Position numbers and translations under genes: made by a program
The notes under the pieces: model-generated
Told to the model about the DNA's origin: nothing
Database searches by the model: none
The model's input: the letters and a program-made list of their open reading frames with translations, nothing else
Shown here: positions 16,163 to 25,710 of the stretch, piece after piece
Layout of the letters: each line of letters opens with the position of its first letter
How positions within the stretch are numbered: position 1 is the stretch's first letter
Source of the DNA: Goodfellowiella coeruleoviolacea
GTDB taxonomy: Bacteria > Actinomycetota > Actinomycetes > Mycobacteriales > Pseudonocardiaceae
Direction of reading: 5' to 3'
DNA: 64,000 nucleotides
Assembly (NCBI RefSeq): GCF_024171785.1
Contig: NZ_JAMTCK010000013.1
Location: 1-64,000 of the forward strand

Positions 16163-18742
16163 TCAGCCGCGCAGGGTGGCGCCGAACCGCTCGGTCGCCG
16201 CGGCCACGGCCGCGTCGCGGGACGCGGTGGCCTCCTCCACGGTCAGCGTCCGGTCCAACGCCCGGAAGCGCATCGAGTAGGCCAGCGACCGCTTGCCCGC
16301 GCCGACCTGCTCGCCGGTGTAGACGTCGAACAGCCGGACCTCCTCCAGCAGGTCACCGCCGGCGCCGCGGAGCACGGCCGCGACATCGGCGGCGGGCACG
16401 GCCGCGTCCACCACCAGCGCCACGTCCAGCAGCACCGGCGGGAACGGCGAGACCAGCGGGACCGGCCGGTTGTCCCGCAGCGGCAACGCGTCCAGGTCCA
16501 GCTCCATGGCGCAGGTGCGCCGGGGCAGCCCGAGCGCCTCCACCACCTTGGGGTGCAGCTCACCGGCGTGGCCCACCGGCCAGTCGCCGACCCGCAGCTC
16601 GGCGCACCGGCCCGGGTGCCACGGCGCGCACTCCACCGCGACCGCGCGCAGCTCCACGCCGTAGGCCTCGGCAACAATCTTGGCGGCCTGCACGGCGTCG
16701 GCCCAGCTGGCCGGCTCGCCCTTGCCCCACCAGCCGGTGCGCTGGCGCTGGCCGGCCAACACCACGGCCACGTGCAGCGGCTGCCGAGGCAGCGCCGCGA
16801 GCAGGCTGCTCAGCTCGGCGTCGGACGGGCGGGTGGCGACCGGCACGTCGGGCACGGGCACCTGGGTGGCGCTGGGCAGCGTCACCTGGCCGACGTGGAA
16901 CAGCGCCACGTCGCGCTGGCCCCGGGACACGTTGCGCTGCAAGGACTCCAGCAGGCCGGGCAGCAGCGTGGTGGCCAGTTCGTCCCGTTCGGACTCCAGC
17001 GGGTTGAGCACCTTCACGGTGTTGCGCCGCACGTCGTCGGGGGCGAAACCGAACGCGTCCCAGGTGGCCGGCGAGGTGAACGGGAAGGGCAGCACCTCCA
17101 CGTAGCCGGCCTCGGCCAGCGCCCTGGCCACGGTCCGCCGGCGGCGCTGCACCTCGGTCAGGCCCCGGCCGGCCGGGGCGGTCGGCAGCACCGACGGGAT
17201 GCTGTCGTAGCCCTCCAGCCGCAGCACCTCCTCCACCAGGTCGGCGGGCTGGCGCAGGTCGCTGCGCCAGGTCGGCGGGGTGGCGGTGACCATGGTGACA
17301 CCGCTGTCGCTGGTGGTGACCTCCACGGCGCAGCCGATCTGCTGCAGCCGGCGGGCGGTGACGCCCCGCGCGTAGCGGACGCCGGCCACCTTGTCCGGCA
17401 GGTCGATCGGCATGCTCACCGGCGGGAACAGCGACACCCGGCCGACGTCGGTGCGACCCGGGTGGATGCGGCCCTCGCCGTACTCGCGCAGCAGGCGCGC
17501 GGCCCGCTCCAGCGCGGCCGGCGGCAGCGCCGGGTCGGTGAACCGCTCGAACCGCCGGGCCGCCTCACTGGGCAGCTTGTGCCGGCGCACCCCCCGGCTG
17601 ATCGAGGCCGGGTCCCAGTGCGCCGCCTCCAGCAGCACGTCCGTGCTGGTGTCGCTGATCTCCGTGCTGGCGCCGCCCATGATGCCGGCCAGCGAGATGG
17701 GGCCGGTGTCGTCGCAGATGACGATGTCGTCGCTGGCCAGCTCGCGCTGCACGTCGTCGAGCGTGGTGAGCTTCTCCCCCGGCCTGGCCCGCCGGACCAC
17801 CAGCGACCCCTTCACCGAGCCGGCGTCGAACGCGTGCAGGGGCTGGCCCAGCTCCAGCATCACGTAGTTGGTGACGTCCACGGCCAGCGAGATGGACCGG
17901 ATGCCGGCGAGCATCAGCCGGCGGCGGATGAACCACGGGGTGGGCGCGGTCGCGTCCAGGTCGGTCACCCGGCGCAGCACGAACCGGGAGCAGGCCTGCT
18001 CGTCCTCGATGTGCACCGGGACGACCTCGCCCTCGCCCGGCGGCACCTCCAGCATGGCCGGGTCGATCAGCGGCACGTCCAGCGCGCACGCCAGTTCCCT
18101 GGCCAGGCCGCGCACGGAGAAGCAGAAGCCCCGGTCGGGCGTGGGCGTCACCTCCAGCACGGTGTCGTCCAGGCCGAGCAGGTCGACCGCGTCGGTGCCG
18201 GGGGCGGCGGTGCCCGGCGGCAGCACCAGGATGCCGCTGTGGTCGTCGCCGATGCCCAGCTCCTTGGCCGAGCAGATCATGCCGTTGCTGACGTGGCCGT
18301 AGGTCTTGCGCGCCGAGATGGCGAACCCGCCGGGCAGCACCGCGCCGGGCAGCGCGGCCACGATCAAATCACCCTCGGCGAAGTTGGTCGCCCCGCAGAT
18401 GATCCCCCGCACGTCCGGGGCGGCCTCGCCGGTCCCGGCGGTCGCGGCGGTGCCGCCGGTCAGCCCCATGCCCTCGGGGTCGTCGATCTCGGTCGACGAC
18501 GTGGCCGCGTCGGCCGCCAGCACACCGACCTCGACCTGGCAGTAGCGGATCGGCTTCTTGAACCCGGTCAGCTCCTCGATCCGCACCACGCGGCCGACCA
18601 CCAGCGGGCCGGTGACGGCGTTGAGCGGACGGATGTCGTCGACCTCGATGCCGACCCGAACGAAGGCGTCCGCGAGTTGCTCCGGCGTCGGCACCTCGTC
18701 CAGTTCGAGGTGCTCGGTCAACCAGGTAACCGGGATGCGCAA
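16163..18742 (-). CDS. pheT: Phenylalanyl-tRNA synthetase beta subunit
   Basis: Beta chain of the heterotetrameric PheRS, 859 residues. The order is typical: N-terminal B1 domain starting MRIPVTWLTE, tRNA-binding OB-fold (B2) with GTDAVDLLGL, B3/B4 editing domain, B5 DNA-binding-like fold, catalytic-like core, and C-terminal ferredoxin-fold anticodon-binding domain. It lies 98 nt after pheS. The tRNA-binding domain carries a low-complexity insert (about residues 70-95, Thr/Gly/Ala-rich) which looks lineage-specific. Confidence 0.96.
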   Translation of the reverse strand: MRIPVTWLTEHLELDEVPTPEQLADAFVRVGIEVDDIRPLNAVTGPLVVGRVVRIEELTGFKKPIRYCQVEVGVLAADAATSSTEIDDPEGMGLTGGTAATAGTGEAAPDVRGIICGATNFAEGDLIVAALPGAVLPGGFAISARKTYGHVSNGMICSAKELGIGDDHSGILVLPPGTAAPGTDAVDLLGLDDTVLEVTPTPDRGFCFSVRGLARELACALDVPLIDPAMLEVPPGEGEVVPVHIEDEQACSRFVLRRVTDLDATAPTPWFIRRRLMLAGIRSISLAVDVTNYVMLELGQPLHAFDAGSVKGSLVVRRARPGEKLTTLDDVQRELASDDIVICDDTGPISLAGIMGGASTEISDTSTDVLLEAAHWDPASISRGVRRHKLPSEAARRFERFTDPALPPAALERAARLLREYGEGRIHPGRTDVGRVSLFPPVSMPIDLPDKVAGVRYARGVTARRLQQIGCAVEVTTSDSGVTMVTATPPTWRSDLRQPADLVEEVLRLEGYDSIPSVLPTAPAGRGLTEVQRRRRTVARALAEAGYVEVLPFPFTSPATWDAFGFAPDDVRRNTVKVLNPLESERDELATTLLPGLLESLQRNVSRGQRDVALFHVGQVTLPSATQVPVPDVPVATRPSDAELSSLLAALPRQPLHVAVVLAGQRQRTGWWGKGEPASWADAVQAAKIVAEAYGVELRAVAVECAPWHPGRCAELRVGDWPVGHAGELHPKVVEALGLPRRTCAMELDLDALPLRDNRPVPLVSPFPPVLLDVALVVDAAVPAADVAAVLRGAGGDLLEEVRLFDVYTGEQVGAGKRSLAYSMRFRALDRTLTVEEATASRDAAVAAATERFGATLRG

Positions 18743-18840
18743 CTCCAGCTCCTAACGCGTTGGCTGTTCGATGAGGCGTGTGGTCCGGCCGGCGGCACGG
18801 GGTCCGGGCCCCGGACAGGGGAACGAGAAGGGGACGGGCA

Positions 18841-20067
<1,227 letters not shown>

Positions 20068-20877
20068 TCACGCGTGCCGGTCGGGCCGTTCGCACCGCTG
20101 GGCCCGGCCAGCCGAACGCTGGTCACGGGCTGTCGCGTACAGGCAGACGGCCGCGGCGGTGGCCAGGTTCAGGCTCTCGGCCGCGCCGTGGATCGGCACC
20201 CGCAGCACGTCGTCGACCTGGGCGCGGACCGCCTCGGACAGCCCGTGCGCCTCGCTGCCGAACACCCACGCGGTGGGCGCGGCCAGCTCACCCCCGGCGC
20301 TGGCGGTGTCCAGGTCGCCGGTGGCGTGGCCGTCCGCGGCGACCAGCCGCAGCCCGGCCGCCCGGCAGGCCGCGAACACCTCGTCCACCTGCCGGGAACG
20401 GGCCAGCGGCAGGTGGAACACGCTGCCGGTGGACGCCCGCACGCACTTGCCGTTGTGCGGGTCCACGGTGTCGCCGGCGAACAGCACCGCGTCGGCCCCG
20501 GCCGCGTCCGCCACCCGGGTGACCGTGCCGGCGTTGCCCGGGTCGGCCACCCCGACCAGCACGGCGACCAGCCCGGGCGCCGGTGGCAGGGCGGCGGCCA
20601 GCGGCCGGTCCAGCAGGTCGCACACGGCGACCAGGCCCTGCGGGGTCACCGTCTCGGACAGGCCGGCCGCGGCCCGCTCGGTGACCAGCGCCACCGGCAC
20701 ACCGGCCGCGTCGGCCCGCGCCAGCAGGTCGCCGTGCCGGGCGGCGGCGGGTTCGGTGACGAACAGCTCGTGCACCCGGCCCTGGCCGGCCGCGGCCCAG
20801 CCCAGTGCCTCACGCACCGCCTGGGCGCCCTCGGCGAGGAAGCGGCCGGCGCGTTCCCGGCCGGCCCGCCTGGTCAA
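20068..20877 (-). CDS. SpoU/TrmH-family RNA 2'-O-methyltransferase
   Basis: SPOUT methyltransferase of about 269 residues that 2'-O-methylates ribose in rRNA or tRNA; orthologues beside rplT are often called tsnR. It has the N-terminal substrate-binding domain and the SpoU knot motifs: VADPGNAGTVTRVADAAG, WVFGSEAHGLS, and VPIHGAAESLNLATAAAV. The start is uncertain: TTG at 20877 is the only usual start codon downstream of the rplT stop, yet the upstream codons (RTPRVAAARR) look like family sequence, so a non-standard start near the rplT end is possible. Confidence 0.88.
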   Translation of the reverse strand: MTRRAGRERAGRFLAEGAQAVREALGWAAAGQGRVHELFVTEPAAARHGDLLARADAAGVPVALVTERAAAGLSETVTPQGLVAVCDLLDRPLAAALPPAPGLVAVLVGVADPGNAGTVTRVADAAGADAVLFAGDTVDPHNGKCVRASTGSVFHLPLARSRQVDEVFAACRAAGLRLVAADGHATGDLDTASAGGELAAPTAWVFGSEAHGLSEAVRAQVDDVLRVPIHGAAESLNLATAAAVCLYATARDQRSAGRAQRCERPDRHA

Positions 20878-20954
20878 CCGCCGAGCGGCAGCGACCCGGG
20901 GAGTCCGTTCGGTGAACGGGGCGTCCCCGGGTCGCGGTGCGTGGAACCGGCCGG

Positions 20955-21329
20955 TCAGGCCTGGGCCCCGGTCGCCGGCACGTTGGCGCGCGCCAGCTCG
21001 ACCAGTGCGGCGAACGCGGTGGCGTCGCTCACGGCCAGCTCGGCCAGGATCTTGCGGTCGACCTCAACCCCGGCGGCCTTGAGGCCCTGGATGAAGCGGT
21101 TGTAGGTCATGCCGTTCTGGCGGGCGGCGGCGTTGATGCGGGTGATCCACAGCTGGCGGAAGTCACCCTTGCGGGCCCTGCGGTCCCGGTAGGCGTAGTT
21201 GAGCGAGTGGAGCATCTGCTCCTTGGCCTTGCGGTACAACCGCGAGCGCTGGCCGCGGTAGCCGCTGGCCAGTTCGAGGGTCGTGCGGCGCTTCTTCTGG
21301 GCGTTGACCGCCCTCTTGACGCGAGCCAC
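20955..21329 (-). CDS. rplT: Ribosomal protein bL20
   Basis: 124 residues starting [14 protein letters not shown], with the conserved [22 protein letters not shown] and [12 protein letters not shown] segments. The GTG start is at 21329. bL20 assembles early into the large subunit and in other bacteria represses the infC-rpmI-rplT operon; any such control here would be in the leader or in the rpmI-rplT spacer, which carries unusual hairpins. Confidence 0.97.
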   Translation of the reverse strand: MARVKRAVNAQKKRRTTLELASGYRGQRSRLYRKAKEQMLHSLNYAYRDRRARKGDFRQLWITRINAAARQNGMTYNRFIQGLKAAGVEVDRKILAELAVSDATAFAALVELARANVPATGAQA

Positions 21330-21392
21330 GGGGTCCGTCCTGTCGATCTCGTGGGGCGTTGGTGATGTGCCCCGGTGTGCGTGGGTGCGGCG

Positions 21393-21497
21393 GATCACCT
21401 GGCACAACCAGGTGAGCGCCCTGACCAGCGCCGATCACCTGGAACAGCCAGGTGAGGGCCCTGACCCGGGCTGGGTCACCTGGCGCGGCCGGGTGGG
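21393..21497. repeat. Three phased hairpin repeats between rpmI and rplT
   Basis: Three copies of a 19-nt inverted repeat CACCTGG-5 nt-CC(A/G)GGTG at 21396-21414, 21436-21454 and 21477-21495, spaced 40-41 nt. The first two lie in a longer 34-nt near-identical direct repeat beginning GATCACCTGG (21393 and 21433). They occupy the 241-nt rpmI-rplT spacer, which is normally short. Confidence 0.85.
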
Positions 21498-21570
21498 AGC
21501 CTGGTCGGCGCGGCGGCCGGTGCGGCGCGCTGCGGCGCCGTGCCCCGGCCCCGCGCTGGGCGGGCCGGAG

Positions 21571-21765
21571 TCAGCGACCGAGCAGCCGCTTCACGCGCGG
21601 CACGTCGTTGCTGGCGACCTCGGCGGTGCCCTCCAGGCGGCGGGCCAGCGTGCTGGCCTTCTTCTCCATCAGGTGACGGCGGCCAGCGCGCTCGCGGCGC
21701 AGCTTGCCGGTGCCAGTCACCCGGAAGCGCTTGGCGGACCCGCTGTGCGTCTTGTTCTTCGGCAT
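21571..21765 (-). CDS. rpmI: Ribosomal protein bL35
   Basis: 64 residues, full length: [20 protein letters not shown] start, with [10 protein letters not shown] and a terminal VKRLLGR. Highly basic. It lies between infC and rplT in the standard order; the distance to rplT is enlarged by the hairpin repeats at 21393-21497. Confidence 0.97.
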   Translation of the reverse strand: MPKNKTHSGSAKRFRVTGTGKLRRERAGRRHLMEKKASTLARRLEGTAEVASNDVPRVKRLLGR

Positions 21766-21875
21766 TTCCGTCCTTGCTCTCGTACTGCCGCCCTCGGGCG
21801 GCGTGCGTCCTCGTCACCGGAGCCGGCTGGCTCCGGTGGCAGGAGACCTCGTCCCTGGACGCTGACCTGGTCGGG

Positions 21876-22445
21876 TCAGTCCTCGGCGGACTCGATGTCC
21901 GAGTCCTCCGAACCGGACCGGGGACGCGGCTTGACGTTCTTGTGCGGCGCCAACACCATGATCATGTTTCGGCCGTCCTGCTTGGGGTTGGCCTCGACGA
22001 AGCCCATGTCAGCCACGTCGTCGGCCAGCCTCTGCAACAGCCGGTACCCGAGCTCGGGCCGGGACTGCTCACGACCACGGAACATGATGGTCACCTTGAC
22101 CTTGTTGCCGTGCTCCAAGAAGCGGACGACCGCCTTCTTCTTGGTCTCGTAGTCGTGGGAGTCGATCTTCGGCCTGAGCTTCTGCTCCTTGATGACCGTG
22201 AGCTGCTGGTTACGGCGTGACTCGCGGGCCTTCTGCGCGCTCTCGTACTTGAACTTGCCGTAGTCCATGAGCTTGCAGACCGGCGGACGCGCCTGCGGGG
22301 CGACCTCGACGAGGTCCAAATCCGCTTCCTGCGCAAGCCGGAGCGCGTCCTCGATGCGGACGATCCCGACCTGTTCGCCGTTGGGTCCGACCAGGCGGAC
22401 CTCGGGCACGCGGATGCGGTCGTTGATGCGCGGCTCGGAGCTGAT
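21876..22445 (-). CDS. infC: Translation initiation factor IF-3 (non-canonical ATC start)
   Basis: Binds the 30S subunit and checks initiation. N-domain [15 protein letters not shown]...LDLVEVAP, linker, and C-domain [20 protein letters not shown]...[10 protein letters not shown], with a short acidic tail. The normal N-terminus ([11 protein letters not shown]) is encoded 12 codons before the first GTG (22409), with ATC at 22445-22443 in start position 4 nt after AGGAGG; no ATG, GTG or TTG lies in that stretch. IF-3 genes are known to use rare starts so that IF-3 rejects its own message. I therefore start it at the ATC (189 residues). Confidence 0.9.
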   Translation of the reverse strand: MSSEPRINDRIRVPEVRLVGPNGEQVGIVRIEDALRLAQEADLDLVEVAPQARPPVCKLMDYGKFKYESAQKARESRRNQQLTVIKEQKLRPKIDSHDYETKKKAVVRFLEHGNKVKVTIMFRGREQSRPELGYRLLQRLADDVADMGFVEANPKQDGRNMIMVLAPHKNVKPRPRSGSEDSDIESAED

Positions 22446-22449
22446 GGGG

Positions 22450-22455
22450 CCTCCT
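22450..22455 (-). promoter_or_regulatory. Ribosome-binding site that fixes the infC ATC start
   Basis: AGGAGG on the minus strand, followed by CCCC and then ATC. It supports initiation at the rare codon ATC rather than at GTG 22409, which has no such site. Confidence 0.65.
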
Positions 22456-22702
22456 CAGTTCGAGGTATGTCACGTCTGTCGCGTGGCTAGAGGGGCCCTG
22501 CACATGGATCTGGCCCCGGCGCCTGAAGACGCGGGGCCCTGTCCTACCGATCAATCCGACGCTCGCGCGCCGGACACACCACAGCAGCTCCTGGTCGTGC
22601 CAGGCCGCTGACCTGCGGGACCGGACCCGGCCGCCTCGGCGGCGACGCGGGTGGGAGCGGGGCTCCACTTGCCGCCCCCGCGTGGGCGGGGGCTGGTCGC
22701 AC

Positions 22703-23074
22703 ATGACAGGGTACCAGACCGTGAACGATCCGCAGGTACCCGATCCCGAGCTTGACGTGCGTGAACTGGCCGACGTGCCGAGCGTCGAGGTGATCAGCAG
22801 GGCGGCCGTGATGCTGATGTCGGCCGCGGCCGAACGGCTCGGCCTCGCCGACGAGGACCCGCAGGCCAGCCCCAAGCGCGACCTGGACGAGGCGCGGCGG
22901 CTGATCACCGCGCTGGCCGGCCTGGTCACGGCCTCGGCCGAGTACCTCGGTCCGCACGCCGCGCCACTGCGCGACGGCCTGCAGTCCCTGCAGCGCGCCT
23001 TCCGCGAGTCCTCGGTGATCCCGGACGAGCCGGGCCAGGGCCCCGGCGAGAAGTACACCGGCCCGGTGTTCTGA
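22703..23074 (+). CDS. DUF1844 domain protein
   Basis: 123 residues, conserved actinobacterial protein of unknown role typically encoded divergently from infC. The core (VEVISRAAVMLMSAAAERLGL ... DLDEARRLITALAGLVTASAEYLG ... PLRDGLQSLQRAFREAS-type) is predicted helical. The ATG at 22703 is chosen over a GTG at 22682, whose extension is Gly-rich and unlike the family. The last codons (GPVF-stop) are duplicated just downstream in a 15-bp direct repeat (23060-23074 and 23076-23090). Confidence 0.85.
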   Translation: MTGYQTVNDPQVPDPELDVRELADVPSVEVISRAAVMLMSAAAERLGLADEDPQASPKRDLDEARRLITALAGLVTASAEYLGPHAAPLRDGLQSLQRAFRESSVIPDEPGQGPGEKYTGPVF

Positions 23075-23098
23075 GGGCCCGGTGTTCTGAGCCCCCGG

Positions 23099-23129
23099 CC
23101 GGGCCGGCGCCGCGCTGGCACCGGCCCGG
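23099..23129. terminator. Hairpin between convergent DUF1844 and ridA genes
   Basis: CCGGGCCGG (23099-23107) and CCGGCCCGG (23121-23129), a perfect 9-bp stem with a 13-nt loop, placed between two converging genes; it could stop transcription from both sides. Confidence 0.5.
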
Positions 23130-23199
23130 TTGGCGGCCGTTGTCGCCCCGGTCGCCCCACCGCGGGTCGTCCACCGCGGGTGGTGCTGGCGCGGTGCGG

Positions 23200-23580
23200 T
23201 CAGTCGAGCACGGCGAGCGCGTCGATCTCCACCAGCAGGCCGGCGGGCAGGCCCACGTAGACGGTGGTCCGCGCGGCGTAGGGCTCGACCGCGAACTCCC
23301 CGTACACCTCGTTCATCTCGCCGAAGTGCGCGGTGTCGGTGAGGTAGACGCGGAACATCACCACGTCGGCGAGGCTGGACCCGCCGGCCTTGAGCACGGC
23401 CTCGACGTTGCGCAGCGCCTGCCTGGTCTGCTCGGCCACGGTCGTGCCGACCACCGCACCGGTCTTCGGGTCGGTGCCGACCTGCCCGGCGACCTGCAGG
23501 ATGTTGCCCTTGCGCACGCCCTGCGCGAACTTGGCCGGGGGCGTGGGGGCGTCGTCGGTGTGGATGGCGGTCTTGGCCAT
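23200..23580 (-). CDS. RidA family enamine/imine deaminase
   Basis: 126-residue member of the RidA/YjgF family, which hydrolyses reactive 2-aminoacrylate-type imines released by PLP enzymes. The family core is visible (ILQVAGQVGTDPKTG, LRNVEAVLKAGGSSLADVV, RTTVYVGLPAGLLVEIDALA). The catalytic Arg of classical RidA should lie in the R(T/S)xVxVxxLP segment, and RTTVYVGLP has it. Its location next to a D-amino-acid deaminase locus suggests it clears imine intermediates from that pathway. Confidence 0.85.
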   Translation of the reverse strand: MAKTAIHTDDAPTPPAKFAQGVRKGNILQVAGQVGTDPKTGAVVGTTVAEQTRQALRNVEAVLKAGGSSLADVVMFRVYLTDTAHFGEMNEVYGEFAVEPYAARTTVYVGLPAGLLVEIDALAVLD

Positions 23581-23596
23581 GGTGCTGTCCTTTCCT

Positions 23597-23617
23597 CACG
23601 TGCGGTACGTGAACTTA
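23597..23617 (-). promoter_or_regulatory. Candidate ridA -10 and operator
   Basis: A perfect inverted repeat CACGT-GCGGT-ACGTG (23597-23611) lies 17 nt before the ridA start and directly abuts a minus-strand TAAGTT (-10-like, 23617-23612). A repressor bound here would cover the transcription start. No clear -35 is present. Confidence 0.4.
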
Positions 23618-23667
23618 CTTGCGGTGCGCGCGGCTCGCGGCACGTGGTGAGCCGGGGTGGGGCCCCG

Positions 23668-23687
23668 CGTCGGGCGGCCGCCCGACG
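23668..23687. other. 20-bp perfect palindrome downstream of the IclR gene
   Basis: CGTCGGGCGGCCGCCCGACG, 25 nt after the IclR stop codon. Most simply a cruciform/terminator stem with almost no loop; it may also be a binding site upstream of ridA. Confidence 0.4.
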
Positions 23688-23711
23688 GGTGTCCGGCCCG
23701 CGACCCTCGGG

Positions 23712-24455
23712 CTACCCCGACCAGCCGCACTCGACCGAGGCGGCGCGGGTCGCGGCCAGCAGGTGCGGCACCAGGGCGAGCAGCCCGTCCAGGTCGAGCA
23801 GGACCTTGGGCACGGACACCGACGCCGCGGCCAGCACCTCGCCCCTGGCGCCGCGCACCGGCGCGGCCACGCAGTGGATGAAGTCCTCGTGCTCGGCGTT
23901 GTCCACGGCATAGCCCTGCGCCCGCACCCGGTCCAGTTCGGCCAGAAAGGCCGGGGCGTCCAGGATGGTGTTGCGGGTCAGCGGGGTGTAGTCGATGCGC
24001 TCGGCCACCTGCCGCCGGCGCTCCTCGGGCAGTTCGGCGAGCAGCACCTTGGCCACGGCCGTGCAGTGCAGTGGCGCGCGCCGGCCCACCCGGGAGTACA
24101 TCCGCACCGGGTGTCGGCTGTCGTACTTGTCGATGTAGATGACCTCGCCGTCCTCGTAGCTGGCCAGGTGCACGGTGTAGCCGGTGCGCTCGTTGAGTTC
24201 GCGCAGGGCCGGCTCGGCGCTGCGCCGCACGTCGCGCTCTTCCAGGGCCCGGTTGGCCAGGTCGAACAGGGCGGTGCCCAGCCGGTAGTGGTGGTTGCCG
24301 TCGCGGCGGACGAACCGGTGCGACTCCAGGGTGCGCAGCAGCCGCAGCACCGTGGTCTTGTGCACCTGGACGCGGGCGGCCAGCTCGTCCAGGGTCTTGG
24401 GGCCGTCGGCCAGGCCGGCGAGCAGGGTGAGCGCGCGGTCCAGGCTCTGGCTCAC
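23712..24455 (-). CDS. IclR family transcriptional regulator
   Basis: 247 residues. N-terminal winged HTH (about residues 5-65: RALTLLAGLADGPKTLDELA, VHKTTVLRLLRTLESHRFV) and C-terminal IclR effector domain with GEVIYIDKYDSRHPVRMYSRVG and APLHCTAVAKVLLAEL. It is translationally coupled to the kinase gene upstream (ATGA overlap). Divergent placement of the kinase/IclR pair from the D-amino-acid operon suggests that IclR controls the 126-bp intergenic region 25586-25710. Confidence 0.9.
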   Translation of the reverse strand: MSQSLDRALTLLAGLADGPKTLDELAARVQVHKTTVLRLLRTLESHRFVRRDGNHHYRLGTALFDLANRALEERDVRRSAEPALRELNERTGYTVHLASYEDGEVIYIDKYDSRHPVRMYSRVGRRAPLHCTAVAKVLLAELPEERRRQVAERIDYTPLTRNTILDAPAFLAELDRVRAQGYAVDNAEHEDFIHCVAAPVRGARGEVLAAASVSVPKVLLDLDGLLALVPHLLAATRAASVECGWSG

Positions 24456-25585
24456 GGCGCGCCCTCGCCGGAGTCCGGCAGCGTGACCGCGCCGGGGTCC
24501 AGCGGTGGGCGCTCGCCGGGGTCCAGCAGCCGGCCAGGGGCCACCAGGTGGGCGCCGGCCCAGCCGGCCTCGTCCGCGGCCAGCAGCTTCTCGACCAGCT
24601 CGTCGGCGAGCGGCTCGCCAACGTCCTCCCTGGTCAGCAGCACGGCGGCGGCGCGGATGTGGCCGGCGCGCAGCCGGGTGCGGGCCGGCTGGCCGAGCAG
24701 GGTCGCGGCCAGGAAACCGGCGGCGAACGCGTCACCGGCGCCCACCGGCTCGACCACGTCGACCCGCAGCGCCGGCTCGAACACCTCCTGGTCGCCCTCG
24801 ACGAGGGTGGCGCCCCTGGCGCCCTGCTTGACGACCAGGGTGGCCGGGGCGGGCAGCAGCGCGCGCAGCGCGGCCGGCTCGCCCGTGCCCCACACGATCT
24901 CGGCCTCGTCCTCGCCGGCGAGCACGATGTCCGCGGCGTTGGCCAGCTCGCGCAGCACGGCCGGGTCCTTGTCGCGCCACAGCGCCGGACGCCAGTTGAG
25001 GTCGAAGGACACCTGGTAGCCGGTGCGCGGGCCGTGCAGCAGGGCGCGCAGCAGCGCCAGGCAGCTGTCGGACAGCGCCGCGGTGATGCCGCTGACGTGC
25101 ACCAGCCGGGTGGCGCCCAGGTCGAGGCCGGCCAGCAGGTCGGGGCCCATGCCGGCGGCGGCCGAGCCGTCCCGGTAGTAGCGGACCGGGCTGCCCCCGG
25201 CGCTGGCCTCCTTGACGTACAGCCCGGTGCGCCGGACCGGGTCGATCCGCACGTCGCTGACGTCCACCCCGGCCGCGGCCACGTCGGCGAGCACGGCCTG
25301 GCCGAAGGCGTCCTGGCCGACGGCGCTCACCCACCGGCTGCGCACCCCGAGCCGGGCCAGGTGGCAGGCCACATTGGACTCGGCGCCGCCCACGGTCCTG
25401 GTCCAGGTGCGCACCTCGTGCACGGGGCCGGCCTCGGCCGGCACGAGCAGGGCCATGGACTCGCCGAGGCACACCACGTCACCGGAGAGCGCTGGTTGAT
25501 CCACTGTGGACGCTGGCTGGCCGGACGGACCGCCAGCGGCTGCCTGGCCCGCCAACTGGACGACGTCCTGGTGTTCCAACCGCAT
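24452..25585 (-). CDS. PfkB-family sugar kinase, 2-keto-3-deoxygluconate kinase-like
   Basis: 377 residues. Ribokinase fold: VVCLGESMALLVP start of the fold, GGAESNVACHLARLG substrate loop, DLNWRPALW segment typical of KDG kinases, and the catalytic GAGDAFAAGF motif near the C-terminus. The ATG at 25585 is preceded by GGAGG at ideal spacing; the first 40 residues are a non-conserved extension. A sugar acid is the likely substrate; why it is paired with a D-amino-acid locus is unclear, though D-glucosaminate-type compounds would link the two. Confidence 0.85.
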   Translation of the reverse strand: MRLEHQDVVQLAGQAAAGGPSGQPASTVDQPALSGDVVCLGESMALLVPAEAGPVHEVRTWTRTVGGAESNVACHLARLGVRSRWVSAVGQDAFGQAVLADVAAAGVDVSDVRIDPVRRTGLYVKEASAGGSPVRYYRDGSAAAGMGPDLLAGLDLGATRLVHVSGITAALSDSCLALLRALLHGPRTGYQVSFDLNWRPALWRDKDPAVLRELANAADIVLAGEDEAEIVWGTGEPAALRALLPAPATLVVKQGARGATLVEGDQEVFEPALRVDVVEPVGAGDAFAAGFLAATLLGQPARTRLRAGHIRAAAVLLTREDVGEPLADELVEKLLAADEAGWAGAHLVAPGRLLDPGERPPLDPGAVTLPDSGEGAP

Positions 25586-25619
25586 TAATTCCTCCGGCAG
25601 CCCAGGGCTGTTGGTTGCG

Positions 25620-25691
25620 TTGACGGCGAACTGGGGGAATGCTACACACCCCTGCATCACCATATGCAACCATCGTTGCGCCACATGCAAC
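25620..25691. promoter_or_regulatory. Divergent promoter region with GCAAC/GTTGC operator cluster
   Basis: Plus strand: -35 TTGACG (25620-25625), 17-nt spacer, -10-like TACACA (25643-25648). Downstream, half-sites GCAAC (25666-25670), GTTGC (25675-25679) and GCAAC (25687-25691) form an inverted repeat GCAAC-CATC-GTTGC, and ATGCAAC recurs 21 bp apart, two helical turns. A minus-strand TTGCAT/TAGCAT pair with 19-nt spacing for the kinase overlaps the first half-site. A likely operator for the IclR regulator encoded next door; binding is inferred. Confidence 0.55.
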
Positions 25692-25710
25692 GAGCGAGAT
25701 AGGGGCGCCC

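Noticed and set aside
21393-21497. Regular repeats that might be a CRISPR array
   Set aside because: Only three copies, partly diverged, nearly identical 'spacers', inside a ribosomal operon, and no cas genes.
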